Of a stretch of DNA of 62,031 bases, positions 18,101-26,481 are shown in pieces. The stretch is taken from assembly GCA_022841915.1 (NCBI GenBank), contig JALHQN010000025.1:1-62031 (forward strand), read 5' to 3'. The translations under genes and the position numbers were made by a program. How positions within the stretch are numbered: the stretch's first letter is position 1; each line of letters opens with the position of its first letter. Origin of the DNA: Burkholderiales bacterium (GTDB taxonomy: Bacteria; Pseudomonadota; Gammaproteobacteria; Burkholderiales; WYBJ01). The notes under the pieces were generated by a model that had not been told where the DNA came from, ran no database searches, and worked only from the letters and a program-made list of their open reading frames with translations.

Positions 18101-21100
18101 GTATCGTTGCCGCTGTCCGGTTCGCTCAAGAACAACGGGATCGCGGTCAGTGCGAGCCAGTACGTGACACGCGCGGACATCGAAGCGGGGCGCCTGGTGT
18201 ATACGCCCGGGTTGAACGGGAACGGTGCGGGTTATGCGAGCTTCACCTTCCAGGTGCGCGACGACGGCGGCACGGCCGACGGGGGTGTCGATTTCGACGC
18301 CACGCCCAACACGATCACCTTCGATGTCGCCGCCGTCAACGATGCGCCGATCAACACGATGCCAACCATTCAGCATACGGCCTATGGAACCTCGCTGGTG
18401 TTTTCGCAGGCAAACGGCAACCCGATTTTCGTCAGCGACGTCGATGCCGGTGCAAGCCAGATTCAGGTCGATCTCGTGGCGACGCACGGGTTGTTGTCGC
18501 TTTCGGGGACGGCAGGGCTCACGTTCCTGGCAGGTACCGGAACCGTCGACATCGCCATGTCGTTTCGAGGCACCGTGAGCGCCGTGAACGTGGCGCTCAA
18601 CGGCTTGGTATTCGCGCCCGATCTGTTTTTCGACGGTACGGCGACGATTACGCTCACGTCGAGCGATCTGGGGGCTGCGGGCAGCGGCGGAACAAGGACC
18701 GATAGCGATGTCGTGAGCGTCCTGGTTGCGCCGGCCAACGCGATCGTGGCGAATGCGGATGGCTATTCGATCGGCGCAGGCGCGCTGCTGAACGCCGCGT
18801 CCGTGCTGACCAACGACGTGGATCCCGGGTTGGGCACGCTGTCGCTTGCCTCGATCAACGGCAATGCGGCAGCAATCGGCGCACCGGTCGTCCTCGCCTC
18901 GGGGGCCGTGCTCACTGCAGCGTCCGACGGCACGTTCACCTACGATCCCAATGGTGTTTACGCCGGGTTGCCCGCAGGCGGCGATGCCTTGGACAGCTTC
19001 GAATACAGCGTGAGCAGCACCTCGGGCCGCTCTGGCTCCGGTACCGTGACGATAGCGATCGTCGGCGTGAACGATGCGCCTGTATTGAGCGGGGCGAACG
19101 GTCTGTTGCCGATCCTGGAGGATGCGGCGGACAACGGCGGTACGGTGGTCTCGGCGCTGGTCGGGGGCTGGGTGAGCGATCCGGACAGCGACGCGGTGGG
19201 CGGTATCGCGGTGATCGGCGTGGACGATTCGCACGGCACCTGGCAGTACAGCCTCGACGGGGGTGGCGCGTGGAGCGCTTTCGGGTCGCCGAGCGCTGCC
19301 GGTGCGCGCTTGTTGCTCGCGGATGCGAGCACCTATGTGCGCTTCGTGCCGCAGGCGAACTGGAACGGTGTCGTGGCAGGCGGGTTGAGTTTCCGTGCCT
19401 GGGATGCGAGCAGCGGCACGGCCGGCGGGATAGCCGATACGACCCTCAACGGCGGGACGAGCGCGTTCTCGACGGCGACGGCCTCGGCGGGCATCACGGT
19501 CGGCGCGGTGAACGACGCGCCTGCGGGGGCGGATCGCACCCTGGGCTTGCTGGAGGACACGAGCCATGTCTTCGCGATCGCGGACTTCGGCTTCAGCGAC
19601 CCGCACGATACGCCGGTCCATGCGCTGGGGGCCGTGCGCATCGTATCGTTGCCGCTGTCCGGTTCGCTCAAGAACAACGGGATCGCGGTCAGTGCGAGCC
19701 AGTACGTGACACGCGCGGACATCGAAGCGGGGCGCCTGGTGTATACGCCCGGGTTGAACGGGAACGGTGCGGGTTATGCGAGCTTCACCTTCCAGGTGCG
19801 CGACGACGGCGGCACGGCCGACGGGGGTGTCGATTTCGACGCCACGCCCAACACGATCACCTTCGATGTCGCCGCCGTCAACGATGCGCCGGTGCTTAGC
19901 AATCTCGGCGGCGCGATCGGCGTCGGTGCCGAAGACTCTGAAATTGTGGTGAGCTTTGCAGGTCTGCTTGCGCAATCCGGTGCAACGGATATCGATGGGA
20001 CGATCACCGGTTTCGTCGTCAAGTCGGTGCAGAGCGGGTCGCTGCGGATCGGCGCTTCAGGCGCCACGGCGGCGCCCTTCGCGGCCGGCAGCAACGACAT
20101 CATCGACACGCTGCGCAGCGCGTACTGGACACCTGCTGCGAACGCATGGGGCACCCTGGATGCCCTCGCGTTGGTCGCGCGCGACGATGGCGGGCTCGAG
20201 TCGGCGACGCAGCAGGCGATTGCCCTCGTGTGGGCCGTTGCCGATGCGCCGCGCGTGAGCAATGCGACTACGCTCGAGGATGTTCCCACCGGTGCGGATC
20301 TGAGGCTGCTGCCGAGCCTCGGCGATGGAACTGAGGTCACCCACTTCAAGGTGCAGTCGATCTCGGGAGGCACGTTGTATCTGTCCGACGGCGCGACCCG
20401 ACTTCACGATGGAGACTTCATCACCGTGGCGCAGGGTGCCGCCGGACTCGTGTTCCAGCCTTTGGCCGACTCGGTGGTCGACGGTCGTTTCGAGGTGGCA
20501 GCCGCGACGGCGCCCACGAATGCAGCGCTCGGACCCGATGTCGCCGTGGTCACGGTCGCTGTCGTGCCTGTGAACGATGCGCCAGTACTTTCCGGCATCG
20601 CAGACCTGCCGCTCCTGGTCGCTGACGGCCGGAACGATGGTGCATCCGTAGCGGATCTGCTGGCAGGCTTCGTGAGCGATGTGGATGCGGGCAGTGCGTT
20701 CGGCATCGCCCTGGTTGCGGCCGACGATCTGAACGGGTTCTGGCAGTACACCCTGGATGCGGGATTGACCTGGGCTGCGATCGGCGCGGTCGGTCACGCC
20801 GATGCGCTGCTGCTGGCGGCAGATGCAGGGGCAAGGATCCGCTTCGTGCCGAACGCTGACTTCACGGGTAGAGCGAGCATCGACGTGCGCGCATGGGATC
20901 GCACGTCGGGAAATGCGGGCGGGCGAGGCGATGCCTCGACCGGGGGTGGTTCGACTGCATTCTCGGCGGTCGTCGCAAAGGCGCGTGTCGAGGTCGTTGC
21001 GGGGACGGCGCCTGTGCCCGTCGCGGACGAGGCGCCTCCCGCACTGGCGCCGCCGGTTCCGGAGGCGGTCGAGATGGCCGACATGACGAACAACTCCGCA

Positions 21101-21880
21101 AACACCGCAGCGACCGACATAGAAGTCATGACGGTCGCACCCGCCCTGCCGGACAAAGAGCAGTCGGTCGCCAGTGATAAAGACACGCCGTCGTCGGCCA
21201 CGAATGTTCCTTCTGCCGCATCTTCCGAAGAGCCGAGCCCGGTGAGTCCTGGCATCCTGAGCGGCACATCCGATGTGCCCGGGCCGACTGTCCCGAGATT
21301 CGACGACGCGCCGGTCGCACGGTTGCCTGGGCCTGCCCTCTACGATTCCGGCGTGGCCGCCGTGCAGACGCTCCTGGTACAGAACGTTTCTGCGCCCTCC
21401 GTGGCGGGAACGCCACCTGTGGCTGCCGTTGTGCTGGGGGCCGATTTCGTCGCCCAGCCCGATCGAACAGCCGAGGCGGTGGGCGGGAAGGATTTGCGGG
21501 AGGCCTTCGATGATGTGCGCGAGCAAGTGGCCTCCGAAAGCGCCCTCGAAGCGCGGGTGGCCGCCGCCAGCGTGGCACTCGGAGGCAGCTTGTCGGCCGG
21601 CTATGTCATGTGGCTGGTGCGCGGCGGGGTGCTGGTGACAAGCCTGATGTCTTCGCTGCCTGCGTGGCGTGTCATCGATCCGCTGCCTGTACTGTCGCAC
21701 CGCGCCCGGCGCGACATCGACGACGATGACGATGACGACGACCAGTCGATCGAGTCGATGGTCGACGACGATACCGAACAGAAGCGAAAGGCCGAGATGG
21801 CGCATCGTACCGATTCCGACTCCGATCCTTATCGCGCGCTTGCGGCGTCGGCCGACGCGATCGACCGGAGGTTGCCATGA
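15182..21880 (+). CDS. Giant LEPR-XLL/DUF4347 surface protein with propeller and cadherin-like repeats
   Basis: The protein has 2232 residues. Residues 30-42 (FETLETRCLLSAD) match the LEPR-XLL motif found near the start of very large secreted proteins. Residues about 89-245 form a DUF4347 domain, with His154 in HIVTHGSAHG and Cys197 in LFYACDLAG. Residues about 279-645 contain seven repeats of about 55 residues built around NFVVAW and GDQxxP. Residues about 650-1930 are cadherin/tandem-95 type repeats joined by VNDAPV linkers. A Pro/Ser/Ala-rich segment, a hydrophobic stretch (SAGYVMWLVRGGVLVTSLM) and a tail with eight consecutive Asp follow. I infer export with a C-terminal membrane anchor and a short cytoplasmic tail. 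The next gene, a hybrid kinase, overlaps its stop by four bases. Confidence 0.85.
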   Translation: MRRTSASGGRITPFRQPTKRPSCPTRAVAFETLETRCLLSADAGSVLFSDVASETFEAPLAEVLVEAAPAAPIIDLGDTRRLSTFAPEPRRELLVIDASVADRESLAAALLADAGDDRNFDVLLLDATGDGLGQIHADLARHNAVFDALHIVTHGSAHGMTLGSSALGPSNPIEHANLLTAWGVFLAEEADLLFYACDLAGTQAGRDWLQSVAELTGADVAASVDLTGDGALGGDWELEFRTGTIESLLGLDSGSSLPWRHVLSGDAIANVPSNTAIAVDGNGNFVIVWQTPHPDDNAWDVYGQRYDAAGAPIAAQFLIAQTISGDQYEPDIVMRSSGDFVVVWTGRGQEGDGAGEGNIYARRFGADATPLGAEFRVNAWTAGDQHSPAIGLSDSSGNFVVAWTSVGQDGSGAGIYARKYDSTGAALTDEFQINSTTAGDQSSPDVAADSFDDFVFVWQSQDQDGSGWGIYRTYYALNGRFEGGEKRVNTYTLGDQTDPVVAFNSNGNWLIAWTSDGQDGTGTEIHADFFRYSGNGGTSTGEFQVNDGTSGNQYDPAIAVDSASNFVITWTTLAPEGAVSIESSIHAQLLVRQGPGVKLHGSEVLINADQNGDQRNAAVAMASDGSYIVAWDGGAGDAMGVHLRQYANPFDASAPAINLANASLLYLENDPALFLDPGLTLSDADSAQLTGATVSFDAGYAAGQDVLAMVDQFGITGSFADATGVLTLTGTASMSAYQAALRSVSYRNTSDAPNTLPRRITVTVTDGILAGSDSRYINVQAVNDAPVLSGANDLLPILEDAAGNGGTLVSALVGGWVSDPDSDAVGGIAVIGADDSHGTWQYSLDGGGAWSAFGSPSAAGARLLLADASTYVRFVPQANWNGVVAGGLSFRAWDASSGTAGGIADTTLNGGTSAFSTATASAGITVGAVNDAPAGADRTLGLLEDTSHVFAIADFGFSDPHDTPVHALGAVRIVSLPLSGSLKNNGIAVSASQYVTRADIEAGRLVYTPGLNGNGAGYASFTFQVRDDGGTADGGVDFDATPNTITFDVAAVNDAPINTMPTIQHTAYGTSLVFSQANGNPIFVSDVDAGASQIQVDLVATHGLLSLSGTAGLTFLAGTGTVDIAMSFRGTVSAVNVALNGLVFAPDLFFDGTATITLTSSDLGAAGSGGTRTDSDVVSVLVAPANAIVANADGYSIGAGALLNAASVLTNDVDPGLGTLSLASINGNAAAIGAPVVLASGAVLTAASDGTFTYDPNGVYAGLPAGGDALDSFEYSVSSTSGRSGSGTVTIAIVGVNDAPVLSGANGLLPILEDAADNGGTVVSALVGGWVSDPDSDAVGGIAVIGVDDSHGTWQYSLDGGGAWSAFGSPSAAGARLLLADASTYVRFVPQANWNGVVAGGLSFRAWDASSGTAGGIADTTLNGGTSAFSTATASAGITVGAVNDAPAGADRTLGLLEDTSHVFAIADFGFSDPHDTPVHALGAVRIVSLPLSGSLKNNGIAVSASQYVTRADIEAGRLVYTPGLNGNGAGYASFTFQVRDDGGTADGGVDFDATPNTITFDVAAVNDAPVLSNLGGAIGVGAEDSEIVVSFAGLLAQSGATDIDGTITGFVVKSVQSGSLRIGASGATAAPFAAGSNDIIDTLRSAYWTPAANAWGTLDALALVARDDGGLESATQQAIALVWAVADAPRVSNATTLEDVPTGADLRLLPSLGDGTEVTHFKVQSISGGTLYLSDGATRLHDGDFITVAQGAAGLVFQPLADSVVDGRFEVAAATAPTNAALGPDVAVVTVAVVPVNDAPVLSGIADLPLLVADGRNDGASVADLLAGFVSDVDAGSAFGIALVAADDLNGFWQYTLDAGLTWAAIGAVGHADALLLAADAGARIRFVPNADFTGRASIDVRAWDRTSGNAGGRGDASTGGGSTAFSAVVAKARVEVVAGTAPVPVADEAPPALAPPVPEAVEMADMTNNSANTAATDIEVMTVAPALPDKEQSVASDKDTPSSATNVPSAASSEEPSPVSPGILSGTSDVPGPTVPRFDDAPVARLPGPALYDSGVAAVQTLLVQNVSAPSVAGTPPVAAVVLGADFVAQPDRTAEAVGGKDLREAFDDVREQVASESALEARVAAASVALGGSLSAGYVMWLVRGGVLVTSLMSSLPAWRVIDPLPVLSHRARRDIDDDDDDDDQSIESMVDDDTEQKRKAEMAHRTDSDSDPYRALAASADAIDRRLP
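17541..18349 (+). repeat. Long near-identical repeat, copy 1, inside the giant surface gene
   Basis: These 809 bases recur 1542 bases downstream at 19083-19891, in the same frame. By eye there are six differences, all in the first 135 bases, and none in the remaining 674. The block encodes about 270 residues (two cadherin-like domains). Confidence 0.95.
19083..19891 (+). repeat. Long near-identical repeat, copy 2, inside the giant surface gene
   Basis: This is the partner of 17541-18349, at an offset of exactly 1542 bases (514 codons). Recombination between the copies would remove or add 514 residues without a frameshift. Confidence 0.95.
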
Positions 21881-24390
21881 GGCCCTGGTTCAATACCCGC
21901 GCATACGTGAGCTTCGGGCTCTGCGGCATGACGCTCAGTCTGTTGCTGGCCGCCGGGTTTTTCGGGCTGGTGCCCGATCGCATCAGCGCATTGCGCGATA
22001 GTCGCGCGACCGTGGCCGAAGTGGTGGCCGCATCCTCCACGGCACTGATTACCGCCGGTGACGCGAGAGGCCTGGAAGCGGTGCTTGCGCTCCTGGTCGA
22101 GCGCAATCCCGACGTCGCATCGGTGGTCGTGCGCAGGTACGACGGTGTCATGGTCATCGGTGTCGGTGACGTCCGCGATGCATCCTCCACATTAGCGAGC
22201 GCCTACTCGAACGAACAGCACGTCAAAGTGCCGATCCTTGCAGGCGAGGATCGCTGGGGTCAGTTGGAACTCGGTTTCAAGCCGCTCGATGCACGGGGAA
22301 TCGCGGGCTTCCTGCAGCATCCGTGGGTCAAGCTCTTCGGCGCGGTCTTCGTCGGCGGATTCTTCGCGTATTACTTCTATCTCGGTCGGGTGTTGCGCCA
22401 ACTCGATCCGTCGCAAGCGGTTCCCGCTCGCGTGCGCAGTGCGCTCGATACCCTCGCCGAGGGCTTGCTCATCATCGACCGTGGTCAGCATATCGTTCTT
22501 GCCAACAGTGCTTTCGCCGCAGTCGCGGGGGAACAGCATGACCGGCTGGTCGGACGCCACGTGCGCGACCTTGCCTGGCTGGGTGTCGACGGCACGCCCT
22601 GGGCGGCGGACGCCCACCCTTGGCGTCAGTCGCTGGTCTCGGGTCAACCTGTGAATCAGGTCATGGTCAATTTCAAGGATGCCGACGGTTGCATGCGCAC
22701 TTTCATGGCGAATTGCTCACCGATCCTGGGCGGAGGCTCGAAGCCCAATGGCGTGTTGATCAGTTTGGATGATGTCACCCAACTGGAGGAGAAGAAGGTC
22801 GAGCTTGCCAAGGCGCGAGACGAGGCGGAGTCGGCCAATCGGGCCAAGAGCGCCTTTCTCGCGAACATGAGCCACGAGATACGCACGCCGATGAATGCGA
22901 TCCTGGGTTTCACCGAGTTGCTGCGCCGAGGTCAAGGGATCGACGAGCCGAACGCGCGCAAGTATCTCGGCACGATCCATTCGAGCGGCAAGCATTTGCT
23001 CGACCTGATCAACGATATCCTCGATTTGTCCAAGGTCGAGGCGGGCGGTCTCGACGTGGAGAAGGTCGAGTGTGCGCCGTGCGATATCGTGCGCGAAGTG
23101 CTCGATATTCTGCTCGTGCGTGCGCGAGAGAAGAACATTGCGCTGGCGTTCGAACCGTTGGGCGAACTGCCGCAGAGCATTCGCAGCGATCCCGCTCGCC
23201 TGCGCCAGATCGCAACCAATCTGATCGGCAATGCGATCAAGTTCACCGATCGCGGGGAAGTGCGCGTGACGATGAAGCTCGTTACCGAGGGAGAGTTTCC
23301 CATGCTTGTCCTCGGGGTGCGCGATACGGGCATCGGGATCGGCGCTGACAAGCTGGAAAGAATCTTCGACCCGTTCGTGCAGGCGGACGCCTCGGTTTCG
23401 CGGCGATTCGGTGGCACGGGTCTCGGATTGTCGATCAGCCGGCGTTTCGCCCGAGCGCTCGGTGGCGACATACGAGTGACCAGCAAGGCTGGTGAGGGGA
23501 GCCTGTTCGAGTTGTCGATCCCGGTGGGGTCGCTCGCCGGGGTGGCGATGCTCGAGGCCGAGGCCACCATGGCACGAGTGACCGCGTCCGCGGCGCCGGA
23601 CGCCGATCGGAAGTGGGTGTTCCCGAATCGCCGCGTGCTGGTGGTCGACGACGGCCCGGAGAACCGCGAACTGGTGCGCGTGGTGCTGGAGGAGTGCGGG
23701 CTGCAGGTCGAGGAAGCCGACGACGGCCTCATGGGGATGGGCATGGCGCTGGCCGGTGACTTCGACGCCGTGCTGATGGATATTCAAATGCCACGGATGG
23801 ATGGCCTCACGGCGACCCGGCACCTGCGCCAACAGGGCTATCGACGGCCCGTGGTCGCATTGACTGCCCATGCGATGAAAGGGTTCGAGGAAGAAATAAA
23901 ACAGGCCGGGTACGACCGCTGGTTGGTGAAGCCGATCGACATCGAAGGCATGCTCGCCACCCTCGCTCAGGTTCTCGGCGGTCAGCCTATGGATGCCGAC
24001 GTCGCTCCCCCCGCGACGGTGACCGAGGCGCGGGATGTGCCCGCAGTGCCGGTGGGGGCGCCGATCGTCTCCCGTTATGCCGACAAGCCGCGCCTGCACG
24101 CAGCGGTGCGCAAGTTTGCCGAGCGCCTGCCTGCACAGCTCACCGCCTTGGCCGCGGCTTACGAGGCGAGCGACTTCGAAGCCGTCGCGAATCTGGCGCA
24201 TGGCCTGAAGGGGGCGGGCGGCACGGTCGGCTTCGACGAGTTCACCGAGCCGGCGATCGAGATCGAGCGCGCCGCGCGCGCCGGCCTCAAGTCCGCTATC
24301 GGGCCGGCGCTCGAGCGGGTGCAAGACCTCGCGGCGCGTATCGTCGTCCCCGGGGAACCTGCTGCAAGCTCGACTCGGGAGGCGGCCTGA
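21877..24390 (+). CDS. Membrane hybrid histidine kinase (PAS-HisKA-HATPase-REC-Hpt)
   Basis: The product is 837 residues. Membrane segments near residues 10-30 (GMTLSLLLAAGFFGLV) and 150-170 (LFGAVFVGGFFAYYFYL) flank a small extracytoplasmic domain. A PAS-like domain follows (LDTLAEGLLIIDRGQHIVLA). The kinase core has His333 in LANMSHEIRTPMNAILGF and the ATPase motifs NLIGNAIKF, DTGIGIG and GTGLGLS. A receiver with Asp635 (VLMDIQMPRMDG) and a C-terminal Hpt domain with His775 (NLAHGLKGAGGTVGF) complete an internal phosphorelay. Its ATG overlaps the stop of the giant surface gene (ATGA), so the two are translationally coupled. The likely recipient is the REC-GGDEF-EAL protein encoded 55 bases downstream. 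Confidence 0.93.
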   Translation: MRPWFNTRAYVSFGLCGMTLSLLLAAGFFGLVPDRISALRDSRATVAEVVAASSTALITAGDARGLEAVLALLVERNPDVASVVVRRYDGVMVIGVGDVRDASSTLASAYSNEQHVKVPILAGEDRWGQLELGFKPLDARGIAGFLQHPWVKLFGAVFVGGFFAYYFYLGRVLRQLDPSQAVPARVRSALDTLAEGLLIIDRGQHIVLANSAFAAVAGEQHDRLVGRHVRDLAWLGVDGTPWAADAHPWRQSLVSGQPVNQVMVNFKDADGCMRTFMANCSPILGGGSKPNGVLISLDDVTQLEEKKVELAKARDEAESANRAKSAFLANMSHEIRTPMNAILGFTELLRRGQGIDEPNARKYLGTIHSSGKHLLDLINDILDLSKVEAGGLDVEKVECAPCDIVREVLDILLVRAREKNIALAFEPLGELPQSIRSDPARLRQIATNLIGNAIKFTDRGEVRVTMKLVTEGEFPMLVLGVRDTGIGIGADKLERIFDPFVQADASVSRRFGGTGLGLSISRRFARALGGDIRVTSKAGEGSLFELSIPVGSLAGVAMLEAEATMARVTASAAPDADRKWVFPNRRVLVVDDGPENRELVRVVLEECGLQVEEADDGLMGMGMALAGDFDAVLMDIQMPRMDGLTATRHLRQQGYRRPVVALTAHAMKGFEEEIKQAGYDRWLVKPIDIEGMLATLAQVLGGQPMDADVAPPATVTEARDVPAVPVGAPIVSRYADKPRLHAAVRKFAERLPAQLTALAAAYEASDFEAVANLAHGLKGAGGTVGFDEFTEPAIEIERAARAGLKSAIGPALERVQDLAARIVVPGEPAASSTREAA

Positions 24391-24445
24391 TGTTCGAGTT
24401 CAAGACGGGCCGACCTCGGTCGTTACCCAAGAAATACCAGACCTC

Positions 24446-26380
24446 ATGACGGCCTGCGACCTTAGCAACGTGCAAACCGACGTAGACGATTCTTTTGCGG
24501 GCAGCCCTGAGCCGCGGCAACTTCTCATGGCCGACGAGCTTACGAGCGAGTTTCCCTCGCCGTTCGCGCGTTCCGTGGCAGGCTCCGATGCTGCCGATCT
24601 CGATACGGAGATCCAGACGCGTCCCGAGGACGCGATCGCCACGCTGAATGAAGCGCGGGTGATGATGATCGACGACGACCCGGTCTTGATCGAGGTCATC
24701 CAGGCGACGCTCGAGGATGTCGGTTACTGCAACATCACCACCACGACCAGCCCGGCCGAATCGCTGGAACTGATGAAGAGTGTGCGACCGGATGTGCTGT
24801 TTCTCGACATGGTCATGCCGGATATGGACGGGCTCACGCTGTTGAAGCTGATCCAGGCCGAACCGTCTCTGAAGCGCACGCCGGTGATCGTGCTGACGGC
24901 TTCGAGCGATCCGGCGATCAAGCTGCGTGCGCTCGAGCTCGGTGCCACCGATTTTCTGGCCAAACCCGTCGATCCCAGTGAGTTGGTGCTGCGGCTACGC
25001 AACACGCTCGCCGCCAAGGCCTACCGCGACCGCCTCGCTTACTCCGATCCTGTCACGGGTCTTCCCAACCGGCGCATGCTCATCGACCGTCTTGATTGGT
25101 CGTGCCGGTCCGCCCGCCGCTATGGCAAGCGCGGTGCCCTGCTGCATATCGATATCGATCGGTTCAAGCAGGTGAACGAGGCGCTCGGTCCGCGTGCCGG
25201 CGACGCGCTGCTGCGCCAGATCGGCGAGCGGGTTTCCCAATGCGTGCGTGCCAGCGACGCGCTCGGCCGCTTGGGCCAAGACGTAGGGGGGGCCACGCTT
25301 TCGCGCCTCGGTGGCGACGAGTTCACCGTGCTGTTTCCCGAGGTCGCGTGTGCGGAAGATGTCGCTGGCATGGCGCAGCGTATCCTGGATTCGATCCAGT
25401 CCGCGCCTTTTCACGAGGGCGCGCGCGAAGTGTTCTTGACCGCGACCATAGGCGCAGCGGTCTTTCCGGACGATGGTGCGGACGTCGATGTGCTGCTCAA
25501 GCACGCCAGTGCGGCCCTGCACGAAGCGAAGAACGAAGGCCGCCAGCGCTATCGCTTCTTCTCCGGGGAATTCAATGCGCGTGCCCTGCGACGCCTCACT
25601 ATAGAGAGCGATCTGCGCCGGGCGCTGGAGCGCAACGAACTTGCCTTGCACTTTCAGCCCAAGGTCCGTACCCGGGATGGCAAGGTCTGCGGCGCGGAAG
25701 CGCTACTGCGATGGCGCCACCCGTTGCACGGGATGGTGCCGCCGGGTGAATTCATCCCCGTGGCCGAGTCCAGCGGGTTGATCGTTCCCATCGGCGATTG
25801 GGTGCTGCATAGCGCTTGTCGGCAGATCGCGGCATGGCGCGAAGCGGCCATCGATCCCGTGCCGCTATCGGTCAACGTGTCGGCGATTCAACTTCGCGAC
25901 CTTGCGTTCGTTCCGCGGCTGGAGCGCGAATTGAGCCAGGCGGGTCTGCGAGCCGACGCGATCTGCGTGGAACTGACCGAGACGGTCATCCTCGATCAGA
26001 GTTCGCGCACGGCGCAAGCCCTCGAGCAACTGCGCAGGCTGGGGGTCAAGCTTTCGATCGACGACTTCGGCGTCGGCTACACGTCGCTCGCGTACCTCAA
26101 GAATCTCCCCTTCAGCGAGTTGAAGATCGACCGCTCGTTCATCAACGACATCGGCAGCGACAGCGGAAGCGTGGCGATCGTGGCGGCGGTGATCGCGCTG
26201 GCGCAGACGCTCGGATTGACGGTTGTGGCCGAAGGCGTGGAGACAACTGTCCAGCAGGCGGTGCTGCAAGCGAAGGGGTGTGACGAGTGCCAGGGATATC
26301 TTTTCAGCCGGCCCATGAGCGCGGACGATTTCACCCAGTATCTGCTGCACTCGCACGCGCTCAAGCGCGTGGCGATATAG
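24446..26380 (+). CDS. Response regulator with GGDEF and EAL domains
   Basis: This 644-residue cytoplasmic protein makes and/or degrades cyclic di-GMP. The receiver has VMMIDDDPVLIEV and phosphoacceptor Asp121 (LFLDMVMPDMDG). The cyclase domain carries an intact GGDEF (residues 289-293 in SRLGGDEFTVLF), preceded by an insertion (GQDVGGATL) that breaks the usual spacing to an RxxD inhibitory site. The EAL domain keeps the signature (GAEALLRWRHP, residues 418-420), the metal/loop motif IDDFGVGYTSLAYL and LKIDRSFI. Both catalytic domains therefore look competent; which one dominates cannot be told. It follows the hybrid kinase closely and should be its output, linking the surface protein to c-di-GMP. 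Confidence 0.93.
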   Translation: MTACDLSNVQTDVDDSFAGSPEPRQLLMADELTSEFPSPFARSVAGSDAADLDTEIQTRPEDAIATLNEARVMMIDDDPVLIEVIQATLEDVGYCNITTTTSPAESLELMKSVRPDVLFLDMVMPDMDGLTLLKLIQAEPSLKRTPVIVLTASSDPAIKLRALELGATDFLAKPVDPSELVLRLRNTLAAKAYRDRLAYSDPVTGLPNRRMLIDRLDWSCRSARRYGKRGALLHIDIDRFKQVNEALGPRAGDALLRQIGERVSQCVRASDALGRLGQDVGGATLSRLGGDEFTVLFPEVACAEDVAGMAQRILDSIQSAPFHEGAREVFLTATIGAAVFPDDGADVDVLLKHASAALHEAKNEGRQRYRFFSGEFNARALRRLTIESDLRRALERNELALHFQPKVRTRDGKVCGAEALLRWRHPLHGMVPPGEFIPVAESSGLIVPIGDWVLHSACRQIAAWREAAIDPVPLSVNVSAIQLRDLAFVPRLERELSQAGLRADAICVELTETVILDQSSRTAQALEQLRRLGVKLSIDDFGVGYTSLAYLKNLPFSELKIDRSFINDIGSDSGSVAIVAAVIALAQTLGLTVVAEGVETTVQQAVLQAKGCDECQGYLFSRPMSADDFTQYLLHSHALKRVAI

Positions 26381-26481
26381 CGGTACGGCTCGGCGCTAGC
26401 CGGATTCGGTGAGGCACCGAGCTGGGCTTGTGTCCGGCGAAAGAACGAGGGCGTCTCGAGCCGAGCGAGTCTTCGAGGGGG

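Noticed and set aside
17541-19891. Repeats as a possible CRISPR array
   Set aside because: There are only two long copies within one open reading frame; no short regularly spaced repeats and no cas genes are seen.
17168-19975. Long minus-strand open frame (about 935 codons) opposite the giant surface gene
   Set aside because: It is Arg/His-rich, repeats itself with the DNA repeats of the sense gene, has no family similarity and no ribosome site. High GC content explains the lack of stops.
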